NCBI GenBank assembly: GCA_024236415.1
Contig: JACKKN010000003.1
Location: forward strand, 323,492-387,491
DNA length: 64,000 nucleotides
Direction: 5' to 3'
Source: Hyphomicrobiales bacterium
Lineage (GTDB): Bacteria; Pseudomonadota; Alphaproteobacteria; Rhodospirillales; JACKKN01
The notes below the pieces were generated by a model. That model made no database searches, had not been told where the DNA came from, and was given only the letters and a program-made list of their open reading frames with translations. Of this stretch, positions 34,979-43,237 are shown piece after piece. Numbering within the stretch: position 1 is the first letter of the stretch; every line of letters begins with the position of its first letter. Both the position numbers and the translations under genes were made by a program.

Positions 34979-36202
34979 CTAGTCCGACTGGGCCCGGCGG
35001 CCGGCCTCGCGCAGCAGGTCCAGGAACCGCACCTGGGTCGCCGTCGGGCGCCAGTCCCGGCGCAGGGTGAGGCCGATGGGCCGCCGCGTCCGCCCGGTCG
35101 CCAGGGGCAGCGGCGCCAACAGGCCGAGCTGCGCCTCGTTGCGGATCTGGTGGGTCGAGATCATGGTCAGGCGGTCGCTGTCCAGCAGCAGGCCGCGGAT
35201 CAGGACCAGGGAGCTGGACTCCACCACGTTGGTCGGCCCGGCCAGGCCGGCGTCGCGGAACAGGGCCTCGAAGAAGCGGCGGGTGGGGGTTTCCGCCCGC
35301 GGCACCACCCAGGGATGGCGGGCCAGGTCGGCGACCGAGATGTCCGTCCGCCCGGCCAGGGGATGGCCGGCGCGGCCGACCACCGCCACCAGGTCGTCCA
35401 GCAGCGGTTCCTGGACCACGTCGTCGATGGGCACCGGATCGCGCAGGGCGCCGATCATCATGTCGATGTCGCCGTGGCGCAGGCCGTGCAGCAGGTCGCC
35501 ATAGGGGCCGTCGATGACGCTGATGCGCACCTCGGGCCGGTCGCGCAGCAGGGCGTTGATGGCCCAGGGCAGGATGAAGGTGCGGGCTAGGGGCAGGGTG
35601 CCGACGACGATGCGCCCGGTGTCCGTGCCCAGCCACCGGTCCAACTCGTCGAACCCCTGCTCCAGCTCGGCAAAGGCCAGCTTGACGTTCTGGGCCATGG
35701 CCTCGGCGGCGCGGCTCAGCTCGATGCCCTGGCCGGTCTTCTCGAACAGGGGCAGGCCGGTCAGCCGCTCCAGGTCCCGCGCCGCCCGGTGCAGGGTCGG
35801 CTGCGACACGCCGACGCTGCGCGCCGCCAGGCTGAAGTTGCCGGCCCGCGACATGGCCACCAGGGCGCGCAGCTGGGCCGTGGTCAGCAGGTTGCCGAAC
35901 TCGGCGAAGCCGCGGGCCCCGCGCCGCGCGCCCAGGCGCACGGCCTCGCGCGCGCCGGCGCGGATGGTGTCCAGCGCCCGCCCGACCCGGTTCAGGAACA
36001 GCTCGCCCGGCTCGGTCGGGAACATGCCGTCGCTGCGCCGCTCGAACAGGGTCACCCCCAACTGCGCCTCCAGCTTGGCGATGGCCTGGGTGATGGCCGG
36101 CTGCGACAGGTGGACCCGGGTCGAGGCGGTGCTGATGCTGCGGCTGCGGGCCACCTCGCGGAAGGCGCGCAGGTGGCGGATGTTGGGGACGGAGCGGGGC
36201 AT
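34979..36202 (-). CDS. LysR-family regulator with two N-terminal HTH domains
   Basis: 407 residues, about 100 more than usual. HTH 1 spans about 7-66 (LRAFREVARSRSISTAS, HLSQPAITQAIAKLEAQLG, TLFERR). HTH 2 spans about 105-164 (QLRALVAMSRAGNFSLAARS, GVSQPTLHRAARDLERLTG, LPLFEKT). The substrate-binding domain runs from about 195 to 400. The gene sits between leftward ligAB-ligC-dctPQM and the rightward galB-ligK-galD-ligI-ligAB operon, so it most likely controls both. Confidence 0.88.
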   Translation of the reverse strand: MPRSVPNIRHLRAFREVARSRSISTASTRVHLSQPAITQAIAKLEAQLGVTLFERRSDGMFPTEPGELFLNRVGRALDTIRAGAREAVRLGARRGARGFAEFGNLLTTAQLRALVAMSRAGNFSLAARSVGVSQPTLHRAARDLERLTGLPLFEKTGQGIELSRAAEAMAQNVKLAFAELEQGFDELDRWLGTDTGRIVVGTLPLARTFILPWAINALLRDRPEVRISVIDGPYGDLLHGLRHGDIDMMIGALRDPVPIDDVVQEPLLDDLVAVVGRAGHPLAGRTDISVADLARHPWVVPRAETPTRRFFEALFRDAGLAGPTNVVESSSLVLIRGLLLDSDRLTMISTHQIRNEAQLGLLAPLPLATGRTRRPIGLTLRRDWRPTATQVRFLDLLREAGRRAQSD

Positions 36203-36235
36203 GGCCGCCGTTATAATCCGGCGTTCCGCAACGAG

Positions 36236-36252
36236 TATAGCAAATTCTTATA
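36236..36252. promoter_or_regulatory. AT-rich imperfect palindrome in the divergent lig promoter
   Basis: TATAGCAAATTCTTATA, an imperfect inverted repeat, lies 33 bp upstream of the LysR start and about 95 bp before the galB-like gene. A TATAAT is at 36212-36217. It is a plausible second binding site for the regulator, but the sequence is not the same as the box at 34944. Confidence 0.35.
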
Positions 36253-36347
36253 TGGCGGGGGGCAGAATGGAATGGCGGTCCGGCGTCCGCCGGCCGATGA
36301 TGACGGCCTCGAGACCGGTACCGATTTTCGCAACTGGAGACCATTCC

Positions 36348-37082
36348 ATGTCGGACAAGAAGACAGCGCTCGTGGTCAGCGCGCACGCCGCCGACTTCGT
36401 CTGGCGCGCCGGCGGCGCCATCGCCCTGCACCAGAAGCGCGGCTGGGAGGTGACGATCGTTTGCCTGTCCTATGGCGAGCGCGGCGAGTCCGCCAAGCTG
36501 TGGAAGCAGCAGGGCTGCACCCTCGACGCGGTCAAATCGGCCCGCCGCGCCGAGGCCGAGGCGGCGGCCCAGGCGCTGGACGCCCACGACATCCGCTTCT
36601 TCGACATCGGCGACTACCCGCTGGAGATGGACCGCGCCGCCAAGGACCGGCTGGTGGACCTGATCCGCGAGGTGCAGCCAAGTTTCATGATGAGCCACTC
36701 GCTGTACGACCCCTACAACACCGACCACATGTACGCCACCAAGGTGACCATGGAATGCCGCATGATCGCCCAGGCCTGGGGCCACAACCCGGGCCAGAAG
36801 GTGCTCGGCGCGCCGCAGCTCTACCTGTTCGAGCCGCACCAGACCGAGCAGATGGGCTGGAAGCCCGACGTGTTCCTGGACATCACCGAGGTCTGGGACC
36901 GGAAGCGCGCGGCCATCGAATGCATGCAGGGCCAGGAGCACCTGTGGGACTTCTACACCAACGTGGCCGAGAACCGCGGCAACCACTTCCGCCGCAACTC
37001 GGGCGGCCAGGCGGGGGGCCGCAACGCCCGCTACGCCGAGGGGTTCCAGTCGGTCTACCCGCGCACGGTGGACGAGCTGTGA
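36348..37082 (+). CDS. galB: 4-oxalomesaconate hydratase, PIG-L/GalB family
   Basis: 244-residue LmbE/PIG-L fold protein. ALVVSAHAADFVWRAGGAIALHQKRGWEV has the family AHxxD zinc-site motif, and PSFMMSHSLYDPYNTDHMYATKVT gives the third His. GalB of Pseudomonas, from this family, hydrates 4-oxalomesaconate to 4-carboxy-4-hydroxy-2-oxoadipate. The order with ligK, galD and ligI makes this role very likely. It replaces the amidohydrolase-type LigJ of sphingomonads. Confidence 0.88.
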   Translation: MSDKKTALVVSAHAADFVWRAGGAIALHQKRGWEVTIVCLSYGERGESAKLWKQQGCTLDAVKSARRAEAEAAAQALDAHDIRFFDIGDYPLEMDRAAKDRLVDLIREVQPSFMMSHSLYDPYNTDHMYATKVTMECRMIAQAWGHNPGQKVLGAPQLYLFEPHQTEQMGWKPDVFLDITEVWDRKRAAIECMQGQEHLWDFYTNVAENRGNHFRRNSGGQAGGRNARYAEGFQSVYPRTVDEL

Positions 37083-37753
37083 TGAACGTAGTGGTGCAAC
37101 ATATCGAACGGGCCGATCCCGCCGTTATCGCCGGCCTGGCCGAATGCGGGGTGGCCACGGTGCACGAGGCCCAGGGCCGCAAGGGCCTGCTGGCCGCCTA
37201 CATGCGGCCCATCTACGCCGGCGCCCGGGTCGCCGCCTCGGCGGTCACCATCTCGGCCCCGCCGGGGGACAACTGGATGGTCCACGTGGCCATCGAGCAG
37301 GTGCAGGCCGGCGACATCCTGGTCCTGGCCCCCACCTCGCCCTGCGAGGACGGCTATTTCGGCGACCTGCTGGCCACCTCCATGCAGGCCCGCGGCGGCG
37401 TCGGCCTGGTCGTTGACGCTGGCGTGCGCGACCTGCGCGACCTGACCGAAATGGGCTTCCCCGTGTGGTCCAAGGCGGTGTTCGCCCAGGGCACGGTCAA
37501 GGAGACCCTGGGGTCGGTCAACGTGCCGGTGGTCTGCGCCGGGGCCCTGGTCAACCCGGGCGACGTCATCGTCGCCGACGACGACGGGGTCTGCGTGGTG
37601 CGCCGTGACGAGGCGGCCCAGGTGCTGGACCGGGCCCGCGACCGGATGGCCAAGGAGGAGGACAAGCGCCGCCGCCTGGCCGCCGGCGAGCTGGGGCTGG
37701 ACATCTACGACATGCGCGGCCGCCTGGCCGACAAGGGCCTGAAGTATGTCTGA
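37082..37753 (+). CDS. ligK: 4-carboxy-4-hydroxy-2-oxoadipate aldolase LigK/GalC
   Basis: 223-residue class II aldolase of the RraA-like fold. VATVHEAQGRKGLLAAYMRPIYAGARVAASAVT, GDILVLAP, GYFGDLLATSMQARGGVGLVVDAGVRDLRDL (catalytic Arg and metal Asp) and VNPGDVIVADDDGVCVV are diagnostic. It splits the last intermediate into pyruvate and oxaloacetate. The start overlaps the galB stop by 1 bp (TGATG). Confidence 0.92.
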   Translation: MNVVVQHIERADPAVIAGLAECGVATVHEAQGRKGLLAAYMRPIYAGARVAASAVTISAPPGDNWMVHVAIEQVQAGDILVLAPTSPCEDGYFGDLLATSMQARGGVGLVVDAGVRDLRDLTEMGFPVWSKAVFAQGTVKETLGSVNVPVVCAGALVNPGDVIVADDDGVCVVRRDEAAQVLDRARDRMAKEEDKRRRLAAGELGLDIYDMRGRLADKGLKYV

Positions 37754-38816
37754 CGGCCCGCCCGCCGCGGCGCCCTGCATGTGGATGCGCGGCGGCACGT
37801 CCAAGGGCGGCTACTTCCTGGCTCGCGACCTGCCGGCGGACATCGACGCGCGGGACGCCTTCCTGCTCGGCGTCATGGGGTCGCCCGACCCGCGCCAGAT
37901 CGACGGCCTGGGCGGCGCCGATCCGCTGACCTCCAAGGTCGCGGTGGTGCGGCCCTCGGACCGGCCCGGGGTCGACGTGGACTACCTGTTCCTGCAGGTC
38001 TTCGTCGACCGCGCCGTGGTCAGCGACGCCCAGAACTGCGGCAACATCCTGGCCGGGGTCGGCCCCTTCGCCATCGAGCGCGGCCTGGTCCCGGCGCGGG
38101 ACGGCGAGACCCCGGTGGCCATCTACATGGAGAACACCGGCCAGACCGCCGTCGCCCGCGTGCGCACCCCGGGCGGCCGGGTGACCTATGCCGGCGACGC
38201 CGCCATCGACGGGGTGCCGGGCACGGCGGCGCCGGTGCCGCTCACCTTCCGCGACACGGCCGGGTCCTCCTGCGGCGCCCTGCTGCCCACGGGCAACGCC
38301 GTTGATGTCATCGACGGTGTCCCGGTGACCTGCATCGACAACGGCATGCCGGTGGTGGTGCTGCGCGCCGCCGACCTGGGCATCGCCGGCACCGAGACGC
38401 GCGACGAGCTGGACGGCAACGGCGACCTGAAGGCGCGCCTGGAATCGATCCGCCTGCGGGCCGGGCCGATGATGAACCTGGGCGACGTGGCCGACAAGTC
38501 GGTGCCCAAGATGACCCTGGTCAGCGCCCCGCGCCACGGCGGCGCCATCGCCACCCGCACCTTCATCCCGCACCGCTGCCACGCCTCCATCGGCGTGCTG
38601 GGGGCGGTCAGCGTGGCCACCGCCTGCATGGTTCCGGGCAGCCCCGCCGCGGCCCTGGCGCGCATTCCCGAGGGGACGGAAAAGACCCTGCCCATCGAGC
38701 ATCCCACCGGTGCCACCACCGTGATCGTCGAGACCGGCGCCGACGGCGCCGTGGCCGGCGCCGCCATCCTGCGCACGGCGCGCAAGCTGTTCGACGGCCA
38801 CGTGTTCGCCCACTGA
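37746..38816 (+). CDS. galD: 4-oxalomesaconate tautomerase GalD/LigU (PrpF family)
   Basis: 356-residue PrpF-family isomerase. PCMWMRGGTSKGGYFLARDLP at the start, QNCGNILAGVGPFAIERGL and GDAAIDGVPGTAAPV in the middle are typical. It interconverts keto and enol or double-bond isomers of oxalomesaconate so that the hydratase can act. It overlaps ligK by 8 bp. No catalytic Cys pair of diaminopimelate epimerase type is required in this group. Confidence 0.88.
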   Translation: MSDGPPAAAPCMWMRGGTSKGGYFLARDLPADIDARDAFLLGVMGSPDPRQIDGLGGADPLTSKVAVVRPSDRPGVDVDYLFLQVFVDRAVVSDAQNCGNILAGVGPFAIERGLVPARDGETPVAIYMENTGQTAVARVRTPGGRVTYAGDAAIDGVPGTAAPVPLTFRDTAGSSCGALLPTGNAVDVIDGVPVTCIDNGMPVVVLRAADLGIAGTETRDELDGNGDLKARLESIRLRAGPMMNLGDVADKSVPKMTLVSAPRHGGAIATRTFIPHRCHASIGVLGAVSVATACMVPGSPAAALARIPEGTEKTLPIEHPTGATTVIVETGADGAVAGAAILRTARKLFDGHVFAH

Positions 38817-38836
38817 CCACCCCGAGGACCCGGACC

Positions 38837-39706
38837 ATGGACCCCGACTACCTGCCCTTCCACCCCAACCCCGGCAAGCCGGCCTTCGTGCCGCCGCCGG
38901 GGGCCGTGGACGCCCATTGCCACGTGTTCGGCCCCGCCGACCGGTTCCCCTACGCGCCCGAGCGCAAGTACACCCCCTGCGACGCGCCCAAGGAACGGCT
39001 GTTCGCCCTGCGCGACTTCCTGGGGTTCGAGCGCAACGTCATCGTCCAGGCGTCGTGCCACGGCCGCGACAACGCGGCCCTGGTGGACGCCCTGCGCACG
39101 GCCGGCGAACGGGCGCGCGGCGTGGCCGTGGTCGGCCCCGACGTGACCGACGCGGCGCTGCGCGACATGGACGCCGCCGGCGTGCGCGCCGTGCGCTTCA
39201 ACTTCGTCAAGCGCCTGGTGGACGCCACCCCGCGCGAGGTCTTCCTGGGCATCGCCAACCGCATCGCCGACCTGGGCTGGCACGTCGTCGTGTATTTCGA
39301 GGCGCCCGACCTGGCCGACCTGATCCCGTTCCTGCGGCAACTGCCCACCACCATCGTGGTCGACCACATGGGCCGGCCCGACGTGTCCAAGGGGGTCGAC
39401 CACCCGGAATTCCGGCGGTTCATGGACCTGCTGGCCGACAACGACAACATCTGGACCAAGGTGAGTTGCCCCGAACGCCTGACCGTCGCCGGGCCCGACT
39501 ACGGCGACGTGGTGCCCTTCGCCCGCCGGCTGGTGGAGAGCTTTCCCGACCGGGTGCTGTGGGGCACCGACTGGCCGCACCCGAACATGAAATCCCACAT
39601 GCCCGACGACGGCATGCTGGTGGACGTGATCCCACGGATCGCGACCACCGAGGACCGGCGGCGGGGGCTGCTGGTGGGAAATCCGACGCGGCTCTATTGG
39701 CCGTGA
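38837..39706 (+). CDS. ligI: 2-pyrone-4,6-dicarboxylate lactonase LigI
   Basis: 289-residue amidohydrolase-superfamily enzyme. GAVDAHCHVFGPADRFPYAPERKYTP carries the HxH of strand 1; VRFNFVKRLVDA, VVVYFEAPDL, VVDHMGRPDVS and LWGTDWPHPN supply the other site residues. It opens the pyrone made by LigC, linking the two divergent operons into one pathway. Length equals known LigI (about 293). Confidence 0.92.
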   Translation: MDPDYLPFHPNPGKPAFVPPPGAVDAHCHVFGPADRFPYAPERKYTPCDAPKERLFALRDFLGFERNVIVQASCHGRDNAALVDALRTAGERARGVAVVGPDVTDAALRDMDAAGVRAVRFNFVKRLVDATPREVFLGIANRIADLGWHVVVYFEAPDLADLIPFLRQLPTTIVVDHMGRPDVSKGVDHPEFRRFMDLLADNDNIWTKVSCPERLTVAGPDYGDVVPFARRLVESFPDRVLWGTDWPHPNMKSHMPDDGMLVDVIPRIATTEDRRRGLLVGNPTRLYWP

Positions 39707-39731
39707 TCGCGAACAAACGGAGGGAACGACC

Positions 39732-40085
39732 ATGACAGACCGCGCAGCGGAGGAGCCGATCCCCGGCACCGTCCTGTTCGACGGCGAACAGGCCATGAAG
39801 GGCTATGCCCTGAACAAGATGTGCTACTCGTTCAACAGGCGCGAGAACCGCGAGGCCTTCCTGGCCGACGAAGAGGCCTACATGGACGCCTACGGCCTGA
39901 ACGACCGGCAGAAGGAGGCCGTGCGCAGGCGGGTGGTGCTGGACCTGATCGCCGCCGGCGGCAACATCTACTACCTGGCCAAGTTCGCCGGCATGTTCGG
40001 CCTCAGCGTCCAGGACGTGGGCGCCCAGCAGACCGGCATGACGGTCGAGGCGTTCAAGGAAAAACTCGTACGGGCGGGGGACTGA
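39732..40085 (+). CDS. ligA: Protocatechuate 4,5-dioxygenase alpha subunit LigA (pair 2)
   Basis: 117-residue LigA-type subunit: GTVLFDGEQAMKGYALNKMCYSFN, NREAFLADEEAYMDAY and GGNIYYLAKFAGMFGLSVQDVGAQQTGM. It is closer in form to the classic protocatechuate enzyme than pair 1, being shorter at the N-terminus. GGAGGGAACG precedes the ATG. It is followed after 3 bp by ligB. Confidence 0.92.
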   Translation: MTDRAAEEPIPGTVLFDGEQAMKGYALNKMCYSFNRRENREAFLADEEAYMDAYGLNDRQKEAVRRRVVLDLIAAGGNIYYLAKFAGMFGLSVQDVGAQQTGMTVEAFKEKLVRAGD

Positions 40086-40088
40086 GCC

Positions 40089-40931
40089 ATGGCACGCATC
40101 GTCGGCGGACTGACCACATCGCACATCCCGGCCATCGGCGGCGCCATCGCCGGCAAGATGTTCGAGGACCCGTACTGGAAGCCGTTCTTCGACGCCTATC
40201 CCAAGGCCCGGGAATGGCTGGACGAGGTCAGGCCCGACGTGGCCGTCGTCATCTACAACGACCACGGCCTGAACTTCTTCCTCGACAAGATGCCCACCTT
40301 TGCCATGGGCGCGGCGGCCGAGTACCGCAACGAGGACGAGGGCTGGGGCATCCCCACCATCGCGCCCTTCAAGGGCGATCCCAGGCTGTCGTGGCACCTG
40401 ATCGACCGCCTGGTGAAGGACGAGTTCGACCTGGTCACCTGCCAGGAGATGGCGGTGGACCACGGCTTCACCGTGCCCATGCAGCTGTTCTGGCCCAACT
40501 ACGCCGAGCTGGACATCCGCACGGTGCCCCTGTGCGTGAACACGGTGCAGCATCCGGTGCCCACCCCGGCGCGCTGCTTCAAGCTGGGCCGGGCCCTGGG
40601 CCGCGCCATCGAGTCCTATCCCGAGGACCTGAAGGTGGTGGTCCTGGGCACCGGGGGCCTGTCGCACCAGTTGGACGGCCAGCGGGCGGGCTTCATCAAC
40701 AAGGAGTTCGACCTGATGTGCATGGAGAAGATCGTCAGCGACCCCGAGGCCCTGACCCACTACTCCATCCACGACCTGGTGCGCCTGGCCGGGGCCCAGG
40801 GGACCGAGCTGATCATGTGGCTGGCCATGCGCGGCGCCCTGACCGGCACCGTCACCAAACGCCATGGCAACTACCACATCCCCATCTCCAACACCGGCGC
40901 CGGCCTGCTGGTGCTGGACAACGCCGCCTGA
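40089..40931 (+). CDS. ligB: Protocatechuate 4,5-dioxygenase beta subunit LigB (pair 2)
   Basis: 280-residue class III extradiol dioxygenase with Fe(II) ligands His12 (TSHIP), His59 (YNDHG) and Glu240 (GTELIMWLAMRG) and catalytic His193 (GTGGLSHQL). It cleaves protocatechuate between C4 and C5. It is the last gene of the rightward lig/gal operon and is followed by a GC-rich hairpin. Confidence 0.93.
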   Translation: MARIVGGLTTSHIPAIGGAIAGKMFEDPYWKPFFDAYPKAREWLDEVRPDVAVVIYNDHGLNFFLDKMPTFAMGAAAEYRNEDEGWGIPTIAPFKGDPRLSWHLIDRLVKDEFDLVTCQEMAVDHGFTVPMQLFWPNYAELDIRTVPLCVNTVQHPVPTPARCFKLGRALGRAIESYPEDLKVVVLGTGGLSHQLDGQRAGFINKEFDLMCMEKIVSDPEALTHYSIHDLVRLAGAQGTELIMWLAMRGALTGTVTKRHGNYHIPISNTGAGLLVLDNAA

Positions 40932-40986
40932 GTCTGGCGCCGGGATCGGGGGCTGCGCCGGCCCCGTCCTTTCTGCTATACCGCAA

Positions 40987-41012
40987 CGGCCCGTCCGGTC
41001 CCGGACGGGCCG
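40987..41012 (+). terminator. GC-rich hairpin after the lig operon
   Basis: Perfect 12-bp inverted repeat CGGCCCGTCCGG / CCGGACGGGCCG with only TC between, so the real loop opens a few pairs. It lies 55 bp after the ligB stop and is followed by only GTTTC, a weak T-run. It may end the lig transcript, or shield the leader of the TTG-start gene that begins 25 bp later. Confidence 0.5.
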
Positions 41013-41037
41013 GTTTCGCCTGGCCGGGGAGGGCGGT

Positions 41038-42285
41038 TTGCAGGACTTCATCGTCGATCTGTTCGCCAGGCTGGCCGCCATCGGCGCCGATGGTGACGGC
41101 GGCTTCACCCGGCCGTCCTACGGCCCCGGCGAGCACGCGGCTCACGACCTGATGGCGGCCACGGCCCGGGGTCTGGGCCTGGAGGTGGCGACCGATGCCG
41201 CCGGCAACACCTACATGACCCTGCCGGGCCGCGACCGGGCGGCGCCGCGCACGGTCCTGGGCTCGCACCTGGACACGGTGCCCCGGGGCGGCAACTACGA
41301 CGGTGCCGCCGGGGTGGTGGCCGGCCTGGCCATGGCCGCGCACCTGCGCGACCGGGGCGCGGTGCCCGCAGCCGACCTGACGGTCATGGGAATCCGGGCC
41401 GAGGAAAGCGTCTGGTTCCCGGCCTCCTACATCGGCTCCCGCGCCGCCCTGGGGCGCCTGGCGCCGGCGGAGCTGGAAATCCGGCGCAGCGACACCGGCC
41501 GCACCCTGGCCGACCATATGGCCGAGGCCGGCTGCGACCCCGCCGCCCTGGCCGCCGGGCAGCGGTACCTGGACCCGGCCTCCGTCGCCGCCTACGTGGA
41601 GATCCACATCGAGCAGGGGCCGGTGCTGGCGGCCGAGGGGCTGCCCGTGGGCGTGGTCACCGCCATCCGCGGCGGCCTGCGCCACCATCGCGCCGCCATC
41701 CTGGGCGAATGGGCCCATTCGGGGGCCACGCCGCGGGCCCTGCGGCGCGACGCCGTGTTCGCCTTCGCCGACCTGCTGGCGGAGCTGGAGGCGGCCTGGG
41801 ACCGGATGGAGGGCGCGGGGCGGGACCTGGTCCTGACCCTGGGCAAGGCGTCCACGGACCCGGCGGCGCACGCCTTCTCCAAGGTGCCGGGGCGGCTCGA
41901 CTTCTGCCTCGACGCGCGCAGTACCGAGGACGCCGCGCTGGACGCCATGGGCGCCGAGATCGAGGCGGTCGCGCGATCGGTGGCCGCCGCCCGCGGGGTC
42001 GGGATCGACCTGGGGCCGCGGTCGCGCAGCAAGCCCGCCACCATGGACCCGGCCCTGGTCGCGGCCCTGGCGGCGGCGGCCGGCCGGCTGCAAATCCCCC
42101 ACCGCACCCTGCCCAGCGGCGCCGGCCACGACGCCGCCGCCTTCGCCCAGGCCGGGGTGCCGTCGGCCATGGTGTTCGTGCGCAACGACCACGGCAGCCA
42201 CAACCCGGCCGAGGCCATGGACCCCGCCGACCTGGCCGCCGCCGCCCGGGTGGCCCTGGCGGCGTTGGTGCCGGGATCGGCCTAG
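41038..42285 (+). CDS. M20 family amidase (hydantoinase/carbamoylase type)
   Basis: 415 residues. Dinuclear-metal ligands are seen in LGSHLDTVPRGGNYDGAAGVV (His, Asp), IRAEESVWFP (Glu), EIHIEQGPVL and NDHGSHNPAEAMD (His). This is the N-carbamoyl-amino-acid amidohydrolase / ureidoglycolate-type group. The start is TTG 41038, with GGAGGG upstream and the conserved N-terminus LQDFIVDLFARLAAIG; no ATG is suitably placed. It converges on the DapA-like gene and shares the bases CTAG with its stop. The substrate is unknown. Confidence 0.82.
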   Translation: MQDFIVDLFARLAAIGADGDGGFTRPSYGPGEHAAHDLMAATARGLGLEVATDAAGNTYMTLPGRDRAAPRTVLGSHLDTVPRGGNYDGAAGVVAGLAMAAHLRDRGAVPAADLTVMGIRAEESVWFPASYIGSRAALGRLAPAELEIRRSDTGRTLADHMAEAGCDPAALAAGQRYLDPASVAAYVEIHIEQGPVLAAEGLPVGVVTAIRGGLRHHRAAILGEWAHSGATPRALRRDAVFAFADLLAELEAAWDRMEGAGRDLVLTLGKASTDPAAHAFSKVPGRLDFCLDARSTEDAALDAMGAEIEAVARSVAAARGVGIDLGPRSRSKPATMDPALVAALAAAAGRLQIPHRTLPSGAGHDAAAFAQAGVPSAMVFVRNDHGSHNPAEAMDPADLAAAARVALAALVPGSA

Positions 42286-43187
42286 ATGCCGGGGAACTGG
42301 TAGCCCAGGACCGCCAGCTTGGCGTCCAGCTCGCGCGCCACGGCCTCGGTCACCGGCACCATGGGCGGGCGCACGGTGGCCCAGCCGGGGTCGCCGGTCT
42401 TTAGGGCCAGGTAGGCCTTCATCAGCGGCACCATGGGGGCGGTGCCCTGCACGGTCTCGCGGATGCGGGTGATGGCCGCCTGGCGGTCGTCGGCGCCGTC
42501 GTCGCGCCAGGTGGCGTAGGACGCCGCGATCATGGGCACGTTCATGTTGGCGGTGGCCGTGATGCAGCCGGCGCCGCCGGCGCGCAGGGCGTCCAGCAGG
42601 AAGACCTCGGACCCGGGGAAGATCTCCATGTCCGGGTAGGCGGCCAACAGTGCCGCCGTGTTGGACCAGTCGCCCGAGCTGTCCTTAAGGCCCACCACCG
42701 TTCCGGGATGGGCGCCGTGCAGGCGGCCCACCAGGTCCACCGAGTAGCCGACCTGGGCCACCGGCGGGATGTGGTACAGGTAGACCCGCAGGTCCGACGA
42801 GCCCACCCCCTGGATCAGGCCGTCGACGAAGGCGTAGATGCCGTCGTCGGACACTCCTTTGTAGTAGAACGGCGGCAGCAGCAGCACCCCGCCGCAGCCC
42901 AGGCTGACCGCGTGCCCGGTGGTGCGGATGGCCTCGGGCAGGGCGCAGGCGCCGGTGCCGGGCATCAGCCTGGCCGCCGGGATGCCCGAGCCGATCAGGA
43001 CCTCCAGCAGGCCCATGCGCTCCTCGGCGCTCAGGGAGTTGGCCTCGCTGGTGGTGCCGAACACGGCCAGGCCGCCGGCGCCCTGGTCCAGGATGGCCCG
43101 GCACAGGGCGGCGAACTTCTCGGCGTCCGGTTTCAGGTTGGCCTTGAAGGGGGTCAGCACGGGCACGAGTACGCCTTGGAACGACAT
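42282..43187 (-). CDS. Dihydrodipicolinate synthase family (DapA-like) lyase
   Basis: 301-residue class I aldolase of the DapA/NAL family. AVFGTTSEANSLSAEER is the substrate-carboxylate loop; Tyr138 (VYLYHIPP) and the Schiff-base Lys168 (VVGLKDSSGDW) are in place. Many such proteins act on oxo acids in sugar-acid or aromatic breakdown rather than lysine synthesis, and the catabolic context argues for that. AAGGAG precedes the ATG. The substrate is not predictable. Confidence 0.85.
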   Translation of the reverse strand: MSFQGVLVPVLTPFKANLKPDAEKFAALCRAILDQGAGGLAVFGTTSEANSLSAEERMGLLEVLIGSGIPAARLMPGTGACALPEAIRTTGHAVSLGCGGVLLLPPFYYKGVSDDGIYAFVDGLIQGVGSSDLRVYLYHIPPVAQVGYSVDLVGRLHGAHPGTVVGLKDSSGDWSNTAALLAAYPDMEIFPGSEVFLLDALRAGGAGCITATANMNVPMIAASYATWRDDGADDRQAAITRIRETVQGTAPMVPLMKAYLALKTGDPGWATVRPPMVPVTEAVARELDAKLAVLGYQFPGI

Positions 43188-43237
43188 GGGGGCTCCTTCT
43201 GGTGTGTTGGGCTGTTGTTGGTCGGGATTGCGGGCCG

